Source of the DNA: Holophagales bacterium UBA5704
GTDB taxonomy: Bacteria; Acidobacteriota; Thermoanaerobaculia; Multivoradales; UBA5704
Reading direction: 5' to 3'
Length of the DNA stretch: 64,000 nt
Assembly: GCA_002420005.1 (NCBI GenBank)
Contig: DIHE01000171.1
Span: forward strand, 1 to 64,000
Shown here in pieces: positions 18,101 to 28,837 of the stretch. The notes under the pieces are model-generated. The model was given only the letters and a program-made list of their open reading frames with translations. It was not told the DNA's origin and made no database searches. Position numbers and translations under genes: made by a program. How positions within the stretch are numbered: position 1 is the stretch's first letter; every line of letters begins with the position of its first letter.

Positions 18101-18330
18101 GTGCGCCAGACGCCGCCCGAGGCGGTCGCCGCGAAGTAGACATTGGGGTTGCCCGGCACGCCCGTGGCCCGTGTCGCCCGTCCTCCCCAGGCCGGCCCGA
18201 TGTTGCGGTACTTGAGAGCCGAGAGCCCCGGCGGGTCCTGGAGGCCGGCCGGCGCTGCGGCGGCGAGGGAGGCGACGAGAAGCGAGAGAACCAGGGCGAG
18301 GAGAACAGGACGGCGCGCGGCTCCGGACAT
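15154..18330 (-). CDS. Secreted BNR-repeat / VPS10-like beta-propeller protein
   Basis: A 1058-residue exported protein with an N-terminal signal peptide (RRPVLLALVLSLLVASLAAA) and about ten Asp-box repeats of the S/T-x-D-x-G-x-T-W type (RTTDGGISWNP, KSTDGGTTWSH, RTTDGGKNWKQ, KTTDLGRTWRR). Two stacked propellers of this type occur in the sortilin/VPS10 and xyloglucanase-like families. A C-terminal region of about 250 residues has an Ig-like segment and an alpha-helical tail. It is commonly annotated as a glycosyl hydrolase, but no catalytic acids were identified, so binding or scaffolding is equally possible. It is a paralogue of the 21405-24713 protein. The ATG at 18330 follows GAGGTG. Confidence 0.8.
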   Translation of the reverse strand: MSGAARRPVLLALVLSLLVASLAAAAPAGLQDPPGLSALKYRNIGPAWGGRATRATGVPGNPNVYFAATASGGVWRTTDGGISWNPVFDSQPISSIGSIAVAPSDPNVVYAGSGEANIRGNVAAGNGIYKSTDGGTTWSHVWVQEGQIGTMVVHPANPDIAFAAVLGHAFGPNAERGVYRTTDGGKNWKQVLQKDVDTGASDVALDPSNPQIVFAGLWQARRRPWEMTSGGPGSGLWVSRDGGDTWKQLTGAGLPDGLWGKVGVAVAPSDGRRVYAIIEAEKGGLFRSDDGGATWELASASRELRQRAWYYSTLTVSPVDPDEVWAPQVPMLKSIDGGRTFRHVGNIHHGDHHDLWIDPKNPKRMIVAHDGGVDISTTGGESWVQAQLPIGQLYHVAVDNRVPFHVAGALQDMGTAQGPSDSLTGGGISHSLWHGVGGGEAGWVVSDPTDPDVVYAGEYLGIITRYDHRTGEERNISVWPDNPSGWGGADMRYRFQWTAPIAGSPHDPKVIYHAGNVLFRTTDGGQTWTAISGDLTRNDKTKQQWSGGPITGDNTGVETYCTIFAVAESPLQAGLIWTGSDDGLVHVTEDGGTTWTNVTANLKGLPKWGTVSLIEPSHFDARTAYVVVDAHRLDDMRPYLWKTTDLGRTWRRLDGGLPKDVYLHAVREDPAARGTLYLGTERGVAFSIDDGATWSSLRLNLPTVAVHDLQVKDASLVLGTHGRSAWVLDDLPLVRTVAATAKSLESEDFHLFAAPDVTRWILASGRIPGWSGTNPPRGARIHYWLKDEPKGDITLEVLDAAGRRVSRMSSQVPEVTGSSEYVEEEKEGLKGLALAKKKGGQMAVWPLTWDGAEMIPGSKLDSGFPLIGPTALPGTYTLRLTVDGKTATTPLRVLPDPRSTDKPEDLEAQLRFALDVRDQITRLTRTVQRLQTVRKQLAARNDLLAQETGAADLVKASTDLIAQLDAIDGKLHNPTAEVSYDVLAMKGGARLYSRLSPLFEFVKNGDGAPTQGMRDVFAACKQELDTLEAALGALLQTDLAALNTKAAAGGYPGVWVAD

Positions 18331-18423
18331 GCGTGGCACCTCGAAAGAAGGGTGGACCGGCCCAACGTCGGCTGGCAGGACGGGGAGGAGCTTAGGACAT
18401 GGCGCGGGCGGGGGCAAGGGCGA

Positions 18424-18429
18424 TAGTAT
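18424..18429 (+). promoter_or_regulatory. Possible -10 element (TAGTAT) of the AAA-HNH operon
   Basis: TAGTAT ends 7 nt before the ATG at 18437, the spacing expected for a leaderless mRNA, and no Shine-Dalgarno sequence precedes that ATG. No convincing -35 is seen 17 nt upstream. Confidence 0.4.
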
Positions 18430-18436
18430 CCTCTCC

Positions 18437-19645
18437 ATGTACATCTCGCGCCTCCGCCTGGAGAACATCCGCGGCTTCCGGGAGCTCGATTTCGACCTTC
18501 GCGGCCCGGACGGCACGCCGCGGCGCCGGACGGTGATCATCGGGAAGAACGGTACCTGCAAGACGACCGTGCTCCGGGCTCTTGCGGTCGGGCTCTGTGA
18601 CTGGAACGATGCGGTCCCTCTGTTGGAGGAGCCGATCGGTGAATTCCTGGCCGCCGGTTCTTCGATGGGCTCGATGTATCTCGAGCTGGGTGATTTGCCG
18701 CTGAAGTGGGAGCTGACCCGGCGGGATGGCAGACAGGTCGTCGACCTGAGGCAGAAAGTTAGGGTTGGGGCAGGAAGCGGGACCAATTCTCCGTGGTTCG
18801 TCTGCGGCTACGGTGCGGGGCGCTTCGGCGTTGGAACCGACACGGGGCGTGACTATCGCGTCGCGGAGTCGGTGTACACACTCTTCGATTATCGACGCAC
18901 CCTCCTGGATCCCGAGCTGACGCTGCGGCGCCTGAACGACTCCCTGAGCTCCGAGACGCTCCAGAAAATCCTGCAATGCATCAACACGGCGCTCGGCCTG
19001 ACTCCCGCCGCTGAGATCCGTCTTCCGAAAGGCGGGGGCGTCGAGATCTCCGGGCCGTCGATCGGTGGGGCGGTGCGGCTCGAAGGCTGGGCCGACGGCT
19101 ACCGCTTGACCTTGAGCTGGCTGCTGGACCTCTATGGCTGGGCGCTGCGGGCGGCCCGGATCGACGCCGAGGGACACATCACCGGCATCCTGCTGATCGA
19201 CGAGATCGAGCAGCACCTGCACCCCTCCATGCAGGCGGAGATCCTGCCGCGCCTGTCGAAGGCTCTTCCCAAGATGCAGATCTTCGCGACGACCCACAGC
19301 CCCCTGGTCGCCCTGGATGCCCGGCCGGAAGAGCTGGTGGTGCTCCGCCGGGAAGGCGACCATGTGGTGGCGGAGCCGGCGGTTCCCGACTTCAGCGGCT
19401 ACTCTGCCGAGGACATGCTGGCCGATGAGCGGCTGTTCGACACCGAGGTCTACGCACCCGAGATGCAGGAGAAGGTGGTCCGGTACCGCTCTCTCTCGGC
19501 GGTTCCGTTCGAAGTGCGCGGGGCGGCCGAGAGCCGGGAGCTGCGCGACCTCGCCCTGGAGATCGGGGCGCGCCCCGCCCCCGCATCCAGGGAGAGCGAT
19601 ATGGTCCGCGAGCTCAAGCGGCTCGTCGAAAAGCACAATCTGTGA
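18437..19645 (+). CDS. AAA family ATPase of a Septu-like (PtuA-type) defence pair
   Basis: A 402-residue ATPase of the AAA15/OLD-like ABC group. It starts MYISRLRLENIRGFRELDFD, has a Walker A GKNGTCKTT at 36-44 (Cys in the place of the usual second Gly), Walker B ILLIDEIEQHLHP and switch histidine ATTHSPLVAL. An HNH nuclease gene follows 10 nt downstream, the arrangement of PtuA-PtuB in Septu and of the effector pair in retron Ec78. In those systems the ATPase senses or gates the nuclease during phage infection. The gene stands between two long exoprotein genes on the other strand, so it looks like an inserted two-gene island. The defence role is inferred from gene pairing. Confidence 0.8.
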   Translation: MYISRLRLENIRGFRELDFDLRGPDGTPRRRTVIIGKNGTCKTTVLRALAVGLCDWNDAVPLLEEPIGEFLAAGSSMGSMYLELGDLPLKWELTRRDGRQVVDLRQKVRVGAGSGTNSPWFVCGYGAGRFGVGTDTGRDYRVAESVYTLFDYRRTLLDPELTLRRLNDSLSSETLQKILQCINTALGLTPAAEIRLPKGGGVEISGPSIGGAVRLEGWADGYRLTLSWLLDLYGWALRAARIDAEGHITGILLIDEIEQHLHPSMQAEILPRLSKALPKMQIFATTHSPLVALDARPEELVVLRREGDHVVAEPAVPDFSGYSAEDMLADERLFDTEVYAPEMQEKVVRYRSLSAVPFEVRGAAESRELRDLALEIGARPAPASRESDMVRELKRLVEKHNL

Positions 19646-19655
19646 GGTACGCGTT

Positions 19656-20465
19656 GTGATCCACATCGATCGGGACCGAGCGGATGAGCAGGGGCGGCCG
19701 ATTCGGCCAGGAGCCTCCTGGTTCGCAAGAGCGGCGCGGGGGAGAGAGCGGGCCGCGGCGGAGGCGGGAGCACACGAGGCCGACCCGGGAATCTACGCAG
19801 ACGACTGGGTCAAGGCCGCGCTGGAAGAGCTCTTCCACCGGAAGTGCGCCTACTGTGAGGCCCCAATCGGCGCCGAGGCAGATTGGAACGTCGAGCACTT
19901 CCGCCCCAAAGGCAGGGTCGCCGAGCGCCACGGGCATCCGGGCTACTACTGGCTTGCCTACGAGTGGCTCAATCTCTACCCGGTGTGTGAGCACTGCAAC
20001 CAGCGACGCAAGGACCGCCCGCTCTGGGGGGACCTCCAATTCGCGGAGGCCGGCGGCAAGCAGGACCAGTTTCCCCTCGAGGATGAAGCGACCCGCGCCA
20101 TGGCGCCGGGCGACGCCTTGGCGAGGGAGGCGCGGCTCCTGCTCGATCCGTGCGAAGACCGGCCCGAGGAGCACCTCCGTTTCACCGTGGACGGTCAGAT
20201 CGTCGCCGTGACCGGAGATCGCAAGGGCGAGGTGTCGATCGAGGTCTTCCACCTGCGGCGTCGCCGCGCGCGGGATGCGCGTCGCAATGTGATCTCCGAA
20301 GTGGTCGCGCTGCTCAAGCTGATTCGGAAGTCCGAGGCTGACGGGAGGCAGGAGGCCGCCGCCGACCTCCGCCGGTTTCTCGAAGATTTTCGGCTCGCCG
20401 ACTCCTGTCCGTACGCCGCCGCGGCGCGCGCCGTGGTGCGCGATCCGGCCGTCTTCGGCGTGTAA
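19656..20465 (+). CDS. HNH endonuclease of a Septu-like (PtuB-type) defence pair
   Basis: A 269-residue protein with an HNH/zinc-knuckle core: Cys64 and Cys67 (RKCAYCEAP), the His of VEHFRPKG at 81, and Cys111/Cys114 with Asn115 (PVCEHCNQRRKD). The layout matches the HNH effectors paired with AAA ATPases (TIGR02646-like). The GTG start at 19656 follows GAGGT, 7 nt after the ATPase stop region, so the pair is one operon. It is expected to cut nucleic acid when released by the ATPase. The C-terminal 100 residues are helical and of unknown role. It ends 1 bp from the convergent hydrolase gene. Confidence 0.8.
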   Translation: MIHIDRDRADEQGRPIRPGASWFARAARGRERAAAEAGAHEADPGIYADDWVKAALEELFHRKCAYCEAPIGAEADWNVEHFRPKGRVAERHGHPGYYWLAYEWLNLYPVCEHCNQRRKDRPLWGDLQFAEAGGKQDQFPLEDEATRAMAPGDALAREARLLLDPCEDRPEEHLRFTVDGQIVAVTGDRKGEVSIEVFHLRRRRARDARRNVISEVVALLKLIRKSEADGRQEAAADLRRFLEDFRLADSCPYAAAARAVVRDPAVFGV

Positions 20466-21284
20466 TCAGGCCCCCTCCGCCCGCGCGAACGTCTCCAGGG
20501 CGAGCTCGAGAATCTCCCGGTTGGCCACCTTGATCGACTCCAGGTGACCGGCTTGGTGGATGATCCGGCAGGTGCCGCGGGCGCGGCGGGCGAGCTCGCG
20601 GGTGTCGGCGGCGCGGACGCCCGGGTCGTCGGCTCCTCCGACGTAGGTGACCGCCTTCAACGAGAACGCCTCGGCGTGGCGCCGCATGTCGAGGTAGGCA
20701 TAGGGCTGGCGCAGAACGTGCCGGAAGAAGAGGTAGAACGGACGCCCGAGCGGTGCCATGCGCCAGGACCATTCGAGCAAGTGCGGCGCCACGTCCTCGA
20801 AGAAGGCGCCGCCGACGCCCTCGGTTCGCGCGAGGACCGGATGCGCCCAATACCCCCCGGCGCTGACACCCCAGACATGCAGCGGCAGGTCGCCGGCGCG
20901 CCGCCGCAGCTCGGCGAGCCCGGCTTCGACGTCGAGGTCGAAAAACCCGTGTCGCCACAGGTGAGGCGGAAGGTCCAACGCCAGGGAGTGATACCCCGCG
21001 GCGCGCAGGGCTTCCAGGCGGCCCCGCCGATAGAAATAGGTCCGACCCCAGGCCAGCCACGGCGGAAGAAGCAGAACCGCGCCGCGGGCCGGGCCGTCCG
21101 TCGGCAGCCAGGTCGCGGTGAGCGGGTCTCGCGCTCCTTGCCGGTGGAGGGTGATCTCCTCGCAAGGCTGCAGCGCATCCGGGGGAGCGGGAATGACGAC
21201 CCGGGGAAGCCGCGGCGACAGGGCGAGAAGCAAACGGATGGCTGTGCTTTCTTTTGCGGCCGAAGGACGGATGGGTGGGGTCAC
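20466..21284 (-). CDS. Alpha/beta-fold hydrolase
   Basis: A 272-residue protein with the alpha/beta-hydrolase nucleophile elbow GVSAGG, an oxyanion-side segment VLLLPPWLAWGRTYFYRRG, a likely acid Asp in YVGGADDPG and the catalytic His in HQAGHLES. No signal peptide is evident. The GTG start at 21284 follows GGAGGAGAG. The substrate is unknown; length and sequence suit an esterase or thioesterase-like enzyme. It is convergent with the HNH gene and not obviously linked in function. Confidence 0.75.
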   Translation of the reverse strand: MTPPIRPSAAKESTAIRLLLALSPRLPRVVIPAPPDALQPCEEITLHRQGARDPLTATWLPTDGPARGAVLLLPPWLAWGRTYFYRRGRLEALRAAGYHSLALDLPPHLWRHGFFDLDVEAGLAELRRRAGDLPLHVWGVSAGGYWAHPVLARTEGVGGAFFEDVAPHLLEWSWRMAPLGRPFYLFFRHVLRQPYAYLDMRRHAEAFSLKAVTYVGGADDPGVRAADTRELARRARGTCRIIHQAGHLESIKVANREILELALETFARAEGA

Positions 21285-21346
21285 GCGGGTCTCTCCTCCT
21301 GCGGAGACTGGCGCCGCGACGACGGGCCTCGTTACACGCCGGTCAC

Positions 21347-21381
21347 GAAAAAGCCCCCGGCACCTGAAGGCACCGGGGGCT
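21347..21381 (-). terminator. Intrinsic terminator of the second BNR protein gene
   Basis: On the minus strand AGCCCCCGG pairs with CCGGGGGCT (9 bp) and is followed directly by TTTTT. It lies about 24 nt past the stop of the 21405-24713 gene and has the full form of a Rho-independent terminator. Confidence 0.85.
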
Positions 21382-21404
21382 GAACGGACGGGGTGGGGTG
21401 GGGC

Positions 21405-24713
<3,309 letters not shown>

Positions 24714-24760
24714 GAGTTGTTCCTCCAGAGATGATGCAGGTCGTATCGAGCCAGCCGATT

Positions 24761-26176
24761 CTACGCCACCGGAGCGCGGCGCCGCCGGAACCAGGCATAG
24801 GCCGGCAGGCCGAGGACGAGCAGGGCGAGCCCGAGGAGGGATTCCCGCGGGCTCGCCCAGAGCGTGTTTCCGATGAGCAGAAGGCAGGCGAGGATGAACA
24901 GGGCCGGGATCACCGGGTAGCCCCAGGTGCGGTAGGGGCGCGGCAGGCCGGGGCGGGTCCGCCGGAAGACGAACACCGCCGCTGCGGTCGCGGCATGGAA
25001 GACCACGGAGGCGAAGACCACGTAGGTGTAGAGCTGTGCGTAGGTGCCGGAGAGGGCGAGGAGGACCGCCCAGCCGCTCTGCGCCCAGAGGGAGCGCACC
25101 GGGATGCGGAAGCGCGGATGGACGCGGGCGAGGGAGCGGAAGAACAGGCCGTCGGCCGCCATCGGCAGGTACAGCCGCGAGCTGTAGAGGATGGTCGAGG
25201 ACAGGCAGCCGAAGGCGGAGACGAGGACGGCGAGCGAGAGCAGCCGCGCGCCGCCGTCACCGAACAGGCGCAGGGCGGCGGCCTCGGCGATGCGCGGCTC
25301 GCCCCCCATGGCGGCGGCCGGCAGAGCCCGCAGGTACGCCAGGTTGAGCAGCACATAGAGGAGGATCACCGCCAAGGTGCCCAGGATCAGGCCGCGCGGC
25401 AGATTGCGGGCCGGATCGCGCACCTCGCCCGCCGAGCAGGTGAGGCCGTACCAGCCGTCATAGGTCCAAAGGACGGAGATCATGGCGAAACCGAAGGCGG
25501 CGAGAAACGCGCCGCTCAGCAGGTCCGGCGCCGCCGCCGCCGCCACCACCTCGGGAGCCCGGGCCGGGGCTTGCACCAGCAGCCCGAGGACGCCGAAGAC
25601 GAGGATCGAGCCCACCTTGAGCACCGTGAGGACGTTCTGCACCCAGGCCCCTTCTTCGAGCCCCAGGTGGTTGACCGCGGTCAGCACCAGGATCGCCGCC
25701 ACCGCCGCGAGCTGGACGCCGGTGACCTGGAGAGCCGGAAGGCCGGGGACCTGGAGCCCCCAGGCCGTCTGCGCCAGCGCCGGGACGAAGCTCGCCAGGT
25801 ACTGCCCGAAGCCGACGGCGATCGTGGCGATGCCGCCGGACATGATGACCAGGAAGGCGATCCAGCCGTAGAGGAACCCGCAGAGCGGGCCGTACGCTTC
25901 CTTGAGATAATGGTAGAGTCCGCCGGCATGGGGGAACATCACCCCCAGCTCCGCATAGGTCAACGCTCCGGCGAGGGTGAGCAGGCCGCCCGCGATCCAC
26001 ACGCAAAGGAGCAGCCCGCCATGCGGCAGGACCTTCGCCATGTCGCTGGTGGTGAGGAAGATACCGGTGCCCACCACCGACCCGACGGTGAGCAGGGCGG
26101 CGTCCCAGGCGCCGAGACCGCGGACGAGCCGGTCGTCGGGCGCAGCGGACGGGACGGGCGGTTCGGCGGCGGCCAT
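24761..26176 (-). CDS. APC-superfamily amino acid permease
   Basis: A 471-residue integral membrane protein with 12 predicted segments. It carries the APC transporter signature in TM1 (VGSVVGTGIFLT) and typical TM3/TM6 sequences (LTYAELGVMFPHAGGLYHYL; WTYDGWYGLTCSAGEVRDP). Such carriers exchange or symport amino acids across the cytoplasmic membrane; specificity cannot be read from sequence, although the layout resembles the LAT-type/SteT branch. The ATG at 26176 is used; a GTG at 26194 in frame is possible. It runs divergently from the halogenase-like gene. Confidence 0.88.
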   Translation of the reverse strand: MAAAEPPVPSAAPDDRLVRGLGAWDAALLTVGSVVGTGIFLTTSDMAKVLPHGGLLLCVWIAGGLLTLAGALTYAELGVMFPHAGGLYHYLKEAYGPLCGFLYGWIAFLVIMSGGIATIAVGFGQYLASFVPALAQTAWGLQVPGLPALQVTGVQLAAVAAILVLTAVNHLGLEEGAWVQNVLTVLKVGSILVFGVLGLLVQAPARAPEVVAAAAAPDLLSGAFLAAFGFAMISVLWTYDGWYGLTCSAGEVRDPARNLPRGLILGTLAVILLYVLLNLAYLRALPAAAMGGEPRIAEAAALRLFGDGGARLLSLAVLVSAFGCLSSTILYSSRLYLPMAADGLFFRSLARVHPRFRIPVRSLWAQSGWAVLLALSGTYAQLYTYVVFASVVFHAATAAAVFVFRRTRPGLPRPYRTWGYPVIPALFILACLLLIGNTLWASPRESLLGLALLVLGLPAYAWFRRRRAPVA

Positions 26177-26352
26177 GGGCCGGTATCTTGCCACGGATCG
26201 GCCCGGATCTCCCGCCGGGCCGGCTCATAGCACTGCATCAATCTTTCGTCCGCCTGTCCCGCTTTGTGCCCCGACAGGCACTCTTCAGACGATTGGGGAT
26301 TATTCTGTGTCCGCGATCCTCCCCGGATCGCTTCTATTTGGAGGGAATGACG

Positions 26353-28041
26353 ATGTCTGACAACCGTCAAGCTGGAGACATGTACGACGTTGCGATCCTG
26401 GGCTCCGGCCTGGGAGGCGCTGCGCTCGCCGCCATCCTGGCCCGCCAGGGGCAGCGCGTGATCATGCTGGAGAAGGGCGCGCACCCGCGCTTCGCGATCG
26501 GCGAGGCGATGCTGCCGCAGAGCTCCATGCTGCTGTGGATCCTGGGCGAGCGCTTCGGCGTTCCTGAAATTCAACACCTCAGCAAGTCGGAGTCGATCCG
26601 TGAGCACGTGTCCGCCGCTTGCGGCGTGAAGCGCACGATCGGCTTCATGTACCACGAGGAAGGGAAGCGGCAGGACCTGGCGAAGTCGCACCTGCTGGTG
26701 CCGCCGGTGACCCCGCTGGTCTCCGAGAGCCACCTGTTCCGTGCCGAGGTCGATCAATACATGGTGGACGCGGCCGTCCGCTATGGCACCACCTATCGGG
26801 ACCGGATCGACGTGACCGGTCTGGAGATCGGGGAGGACGAGGTCGTCCTGCGCTCGGCCGAAGGGGAGGAGTTCCACGCCCGCTTCCTGGTCGATGGGAC
26901 CGGCTACAAGTCGCTCCTGGCGCATACCCTCAACCTGCGCGAGGAGCCGACCCGGCTGCGCACGCAGTCGCGCTCGATCTTCACCCACATGACCGGCGTC
27001 CGCCCCTACGACGCCACCCTGCGCGACGACGAGCACCTGCACCTGCGTTCGCAGTGGCACGAGGGCACTCTGCACCACATCTTCGACGGCGGCTGGTTCT
27101 GGGTGATCCCCTTCAACAACCAGGAGGGCGCGGAGAATCCGCTCTGCAGCGTCGGCCTGACCCTCGACATGACGAAGTATCCGGATCGCGGCCTCCCCGC
27201 GGAGGAGGAGTTCCGCGAGATCGTCGGCCGGCATCCGAGCATCGCCGCCCACTTCGAGGGCGCCACCGCGGTGCGCCCCTGGGTGGCGACCGGCCGCCTG
27301 CAGTACTCGGCGACCCAGGTCGCCGGGGACCGCTGGTTCCTGCTGGCGCACGCCGCCGGCTTCGTCGACGCGCTCTACTCGCGCGGTCTGGTGAGCACCT
27401 TCGAGACCATCCACGGCCTCGTCGGTCCGCTCCTCAAGATGCTCGCGGACGACGACTTCCGTGCCGAGCGGCTGGCCTATCCGGCGCGCCTGCAGGAGGC
27501 GATCCTCGAAGCCAACGACAACATGGTGCGTTGCTCCTACCAGGCGTTCGGCCATTACCCGCTGTGGAACGCCTGGGTGCGCCTGTGGCTCGTCTCGACC
27601 CTGTTCGGCGACCTGCGGCTCTTCCGGGCCTGCCTCAAGTACCTGGAGACCAAGGACGCCGGCTATTTCGAGCAGCTGGAAAAGGATCCCCTGCCGCGGC
27701 AATTCCCTCCGGGGGTCAATCCACCCGAAGAGATGGTGGCGGCCGGCGAGGCGTTCCTCGCCGCGGTGGACGCCGGCGAGCTGACCGCCGACGAAGCGGC
27801 GCAGCGCATCTTCGGCATGCTGGCCGCCGCGCCGCTGCCGCCGGTCCACGTCTGGGGTGACCCGACGCAGACCCACGTCGACTTCACCCAGGAGCGTCTG
27901 GTGCGCTTCATCGGCTGGGGCAAGACCGAGGCACCGCCGATCCTGCGCGATCGCATGTTCGACTTCGACGTCTCCGTCCTCGGCGGCCCGCCGCCGGGAG
28001 CCCCCGCGCCCCAGGAAGAGCTGGCCGGCGCCCTGGCCTGA
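26353..28041 (+). CDS. FAD-dependent halogenase-like monooxygenase
   Basis: A 562-residue flavoprotein. The N-terminal dinucleotide-binding motif is GSGLGGAALAAILARQG, with IGEAMLPQSSML in the position of the family's GE-x-LLP segment. The halogenase fingerprint GWxWxIP is present as GGWFWVIPFNN. Flavin-dependent halogenases use FADH2, O2 and chloride or bromide to form HOX, directed by a lysine; I cannot assign that lysine with certainty. The ATG at 26353 lies 8 nt after GGAGG; an ATG 6 nt earlier is too close to it. It is a single-gene unit closed by a strong terminator. Halogenases decorate several enediynes, but this gene is 11 kb from the cassette and the link is speculation. Confidence 0.75.
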   Translation: MSDNRQAGDMYDVAILGSGLGGAALAAILARQGQRVIMLEKGAHPRFAIGEAMLPQSSMLLWILGERFGVPEIQHLSKSESIREHVSAACGVKRTIGFMYHEEGKRQDLAKSHLLVPPVTPLVSESHLFRAEVDQYMVDAAVRYGTTYRDRIDVTGLEIGEDEVVLRSAEGEEFHARFLVDGTGYKSLLAHTLNLREEPTRLRTQSRSIFTHMTGVRPYDATLRDDEHLHLRSQWHEGTLHHIFDGGWFWVIPFNNQEGAENPLCSVGLTLDMTKYPDRGLPAEEEFREIVGRHPSIAAHFEGATAVRPWVATGRLQYSATQVAGDRWFLLAHAAGFVDALYSRGLVSTFETIHGLVGPLLKMLADDDFRAERLAYPARLQEAILEANDNMVRCSYQAFGHYPLWNAWVRLWLVSTLFGDLRLFRACLKYLETKDAGYFEQLEKDPLPRQFPPGVNPPEEMVAAGEAFLAAVDAGELTADEAAQRIFGMLAAAPLPPVHVWGDPTQTHVDFTQERLVRFIGWGKTEAPPILRDRMFDFDVSVLGGPPPGAPAPQEELAGALA

Positions 28042-28097
28042 GGACGCCTTCGCGTCCCGACGGCTGCTCCCGGGGAGACGTCCCCCTGGTCCTTCCT

Positions 28098-28129
28098 GCC
28101 CCCTCCTGCGTCAGGGAGGGGGCCTTTTT
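28098..28129 (+). terminator. Intrinsic terminator of the halogenase-like gene
   Basis: GCCCCCTCC at 28098-28106 pairs with GGAGGGGGC at 28115-28123 (9 bp, 8-nt loop) and is followed by CTTTTT. It lies 57 nt after the stop codon. Confidence 0.9.
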
Positions 28130-28186
28130 GGGTTGTTCCGGAGCACCTCCTGTACCCTCCGGAAGGAACTCGATGCAGAAACCCTC

Positions 28187-28216
28187 TTGCGTTACCGCCG
28201 AGTTCACGCCTATACT
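28187..28216 (+). promoter_or_regulatory. lexA promoter (leaderless)
   Basis: TTGCGT at 28187-28192, an 18-nt spacer and TATACT at 28211-28216. The start of transcription should fall at the ATG at 28224, so the message has no leader and no Shine-Dalgarno. I see no recognisable SOS box of the CTGT-N8-ACAG or GAAC-N4-GTTC type here; autoregulation by LexA is expected from the family. Confidence 0.65.
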
Positions 28217-28223
28217 CCCCTGC

Positions 28224-28832
28224 ATGACCTACCTGACCGAACGCCAGAAAGAAATCCTCGATTTCATCCAGGAGTACCGGAAGGAGCGGGGCATCTCTCC
28301 TACGCATCGCGAGATTTGTGAGAAGTTCGGGTTCTCCTCCTATGGAACCGCCTACAAGCACCTGAAGCTGCTGCAAGAGAAGGGCTTCCTGCGCCGCGAC
28401 TGGAACCAGAAGCGGGGCATCGAGCTGCTGCGGGCCATCCCCGGGGAAGGGGCGCACGAGCTGCCGTTCTTCGGCCGCATCGCGGCCGGCCGTCCCATTG
28501 AGGCGATCTCCAACGACGAGCGGGTCATCGTCCCCGGCCACCTGATGGGCACTGCGCAGGGCGACCACTACGTCCTGCGGGTGGTGGGGGAGTCGATGAT
28601 CGACGAGGGGATCCTGGACGGCGACTTCATCGTCGTCCTGCGGCGGGACCTCGCCGAGCCGGGCGACATGGTGGTCGCCCTGGTCGGCGACGACGCGACG
28701 CTCAAACGCTTTTACCCGGAAGGCAAGATGGTGCGCCTGCAGCCGTCGAACCCCACGATGGAGCCGATCCGTGTGCCCGCCAACACGGTCAAAGTCCAGG
28801 GCGTGGTCGTCGGCCTGATGCGGAAGTTCTGA
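28224..28832 (+). CDS. lexA: LexA SOS repressor
   Basis: A 202-residue LexA with the winged-helix N-terminus (LTERQKEILDFIQEY...SPTHREICEKFGFSS) and the S24 autoprotease: cleavage site Ala88-Gly89, Ser124 (VGESMIDEGI) and Lys161 (DATLKRFY). RecA filaments on single-stranded DNA trigger self-cleavage and derepress the SOS regulon. The start MTYLTERQ at 28224 matches the family and the promoter. The DNA-repair gene ogt follows after 5 bp and should be cotranscribed. All catalytic residues are present. Confidence 0.95.
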   Translation: MTYLTERQKEILDFIQEYRKERGISPTHREICEKFGFSSYGTAYKHLKLLQEKGFLRRDWNQKRGIELLRAIPGEGAHELPFFGRIAAGRPIEAISNDERVIVPGHLMGTAQGDHYVLRVVGESMIDEGILDGDFIVVLRRDLAEPGDMVVALVGDDATLKRFYPEGKMVRLQPSNPTMEPIRVPANTVKVQGVVVGLMRKF

Positions 28833-28837
28833 CGCCC

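Noticed and set aside
15298..18426. Plus-strand open frame of about 1040 codons opposite the BNR protein
   Set aside because: A mirror of the Asp-box repeats of the real gene; no signal peptide, no family motif.
18437..20465. Retron of the Ec78 type
   Set aside because: The ATPase and HNH resemble its effectors, but there is no reverse transcriptase or msr/msd-like region nearby.
21285..21404. Small gene between the hydrolase and the second BNR gene
   Set aside because: The stretch is explained by the hydrolase ribosome binding site and the intrinsic terminator; no coding signal.
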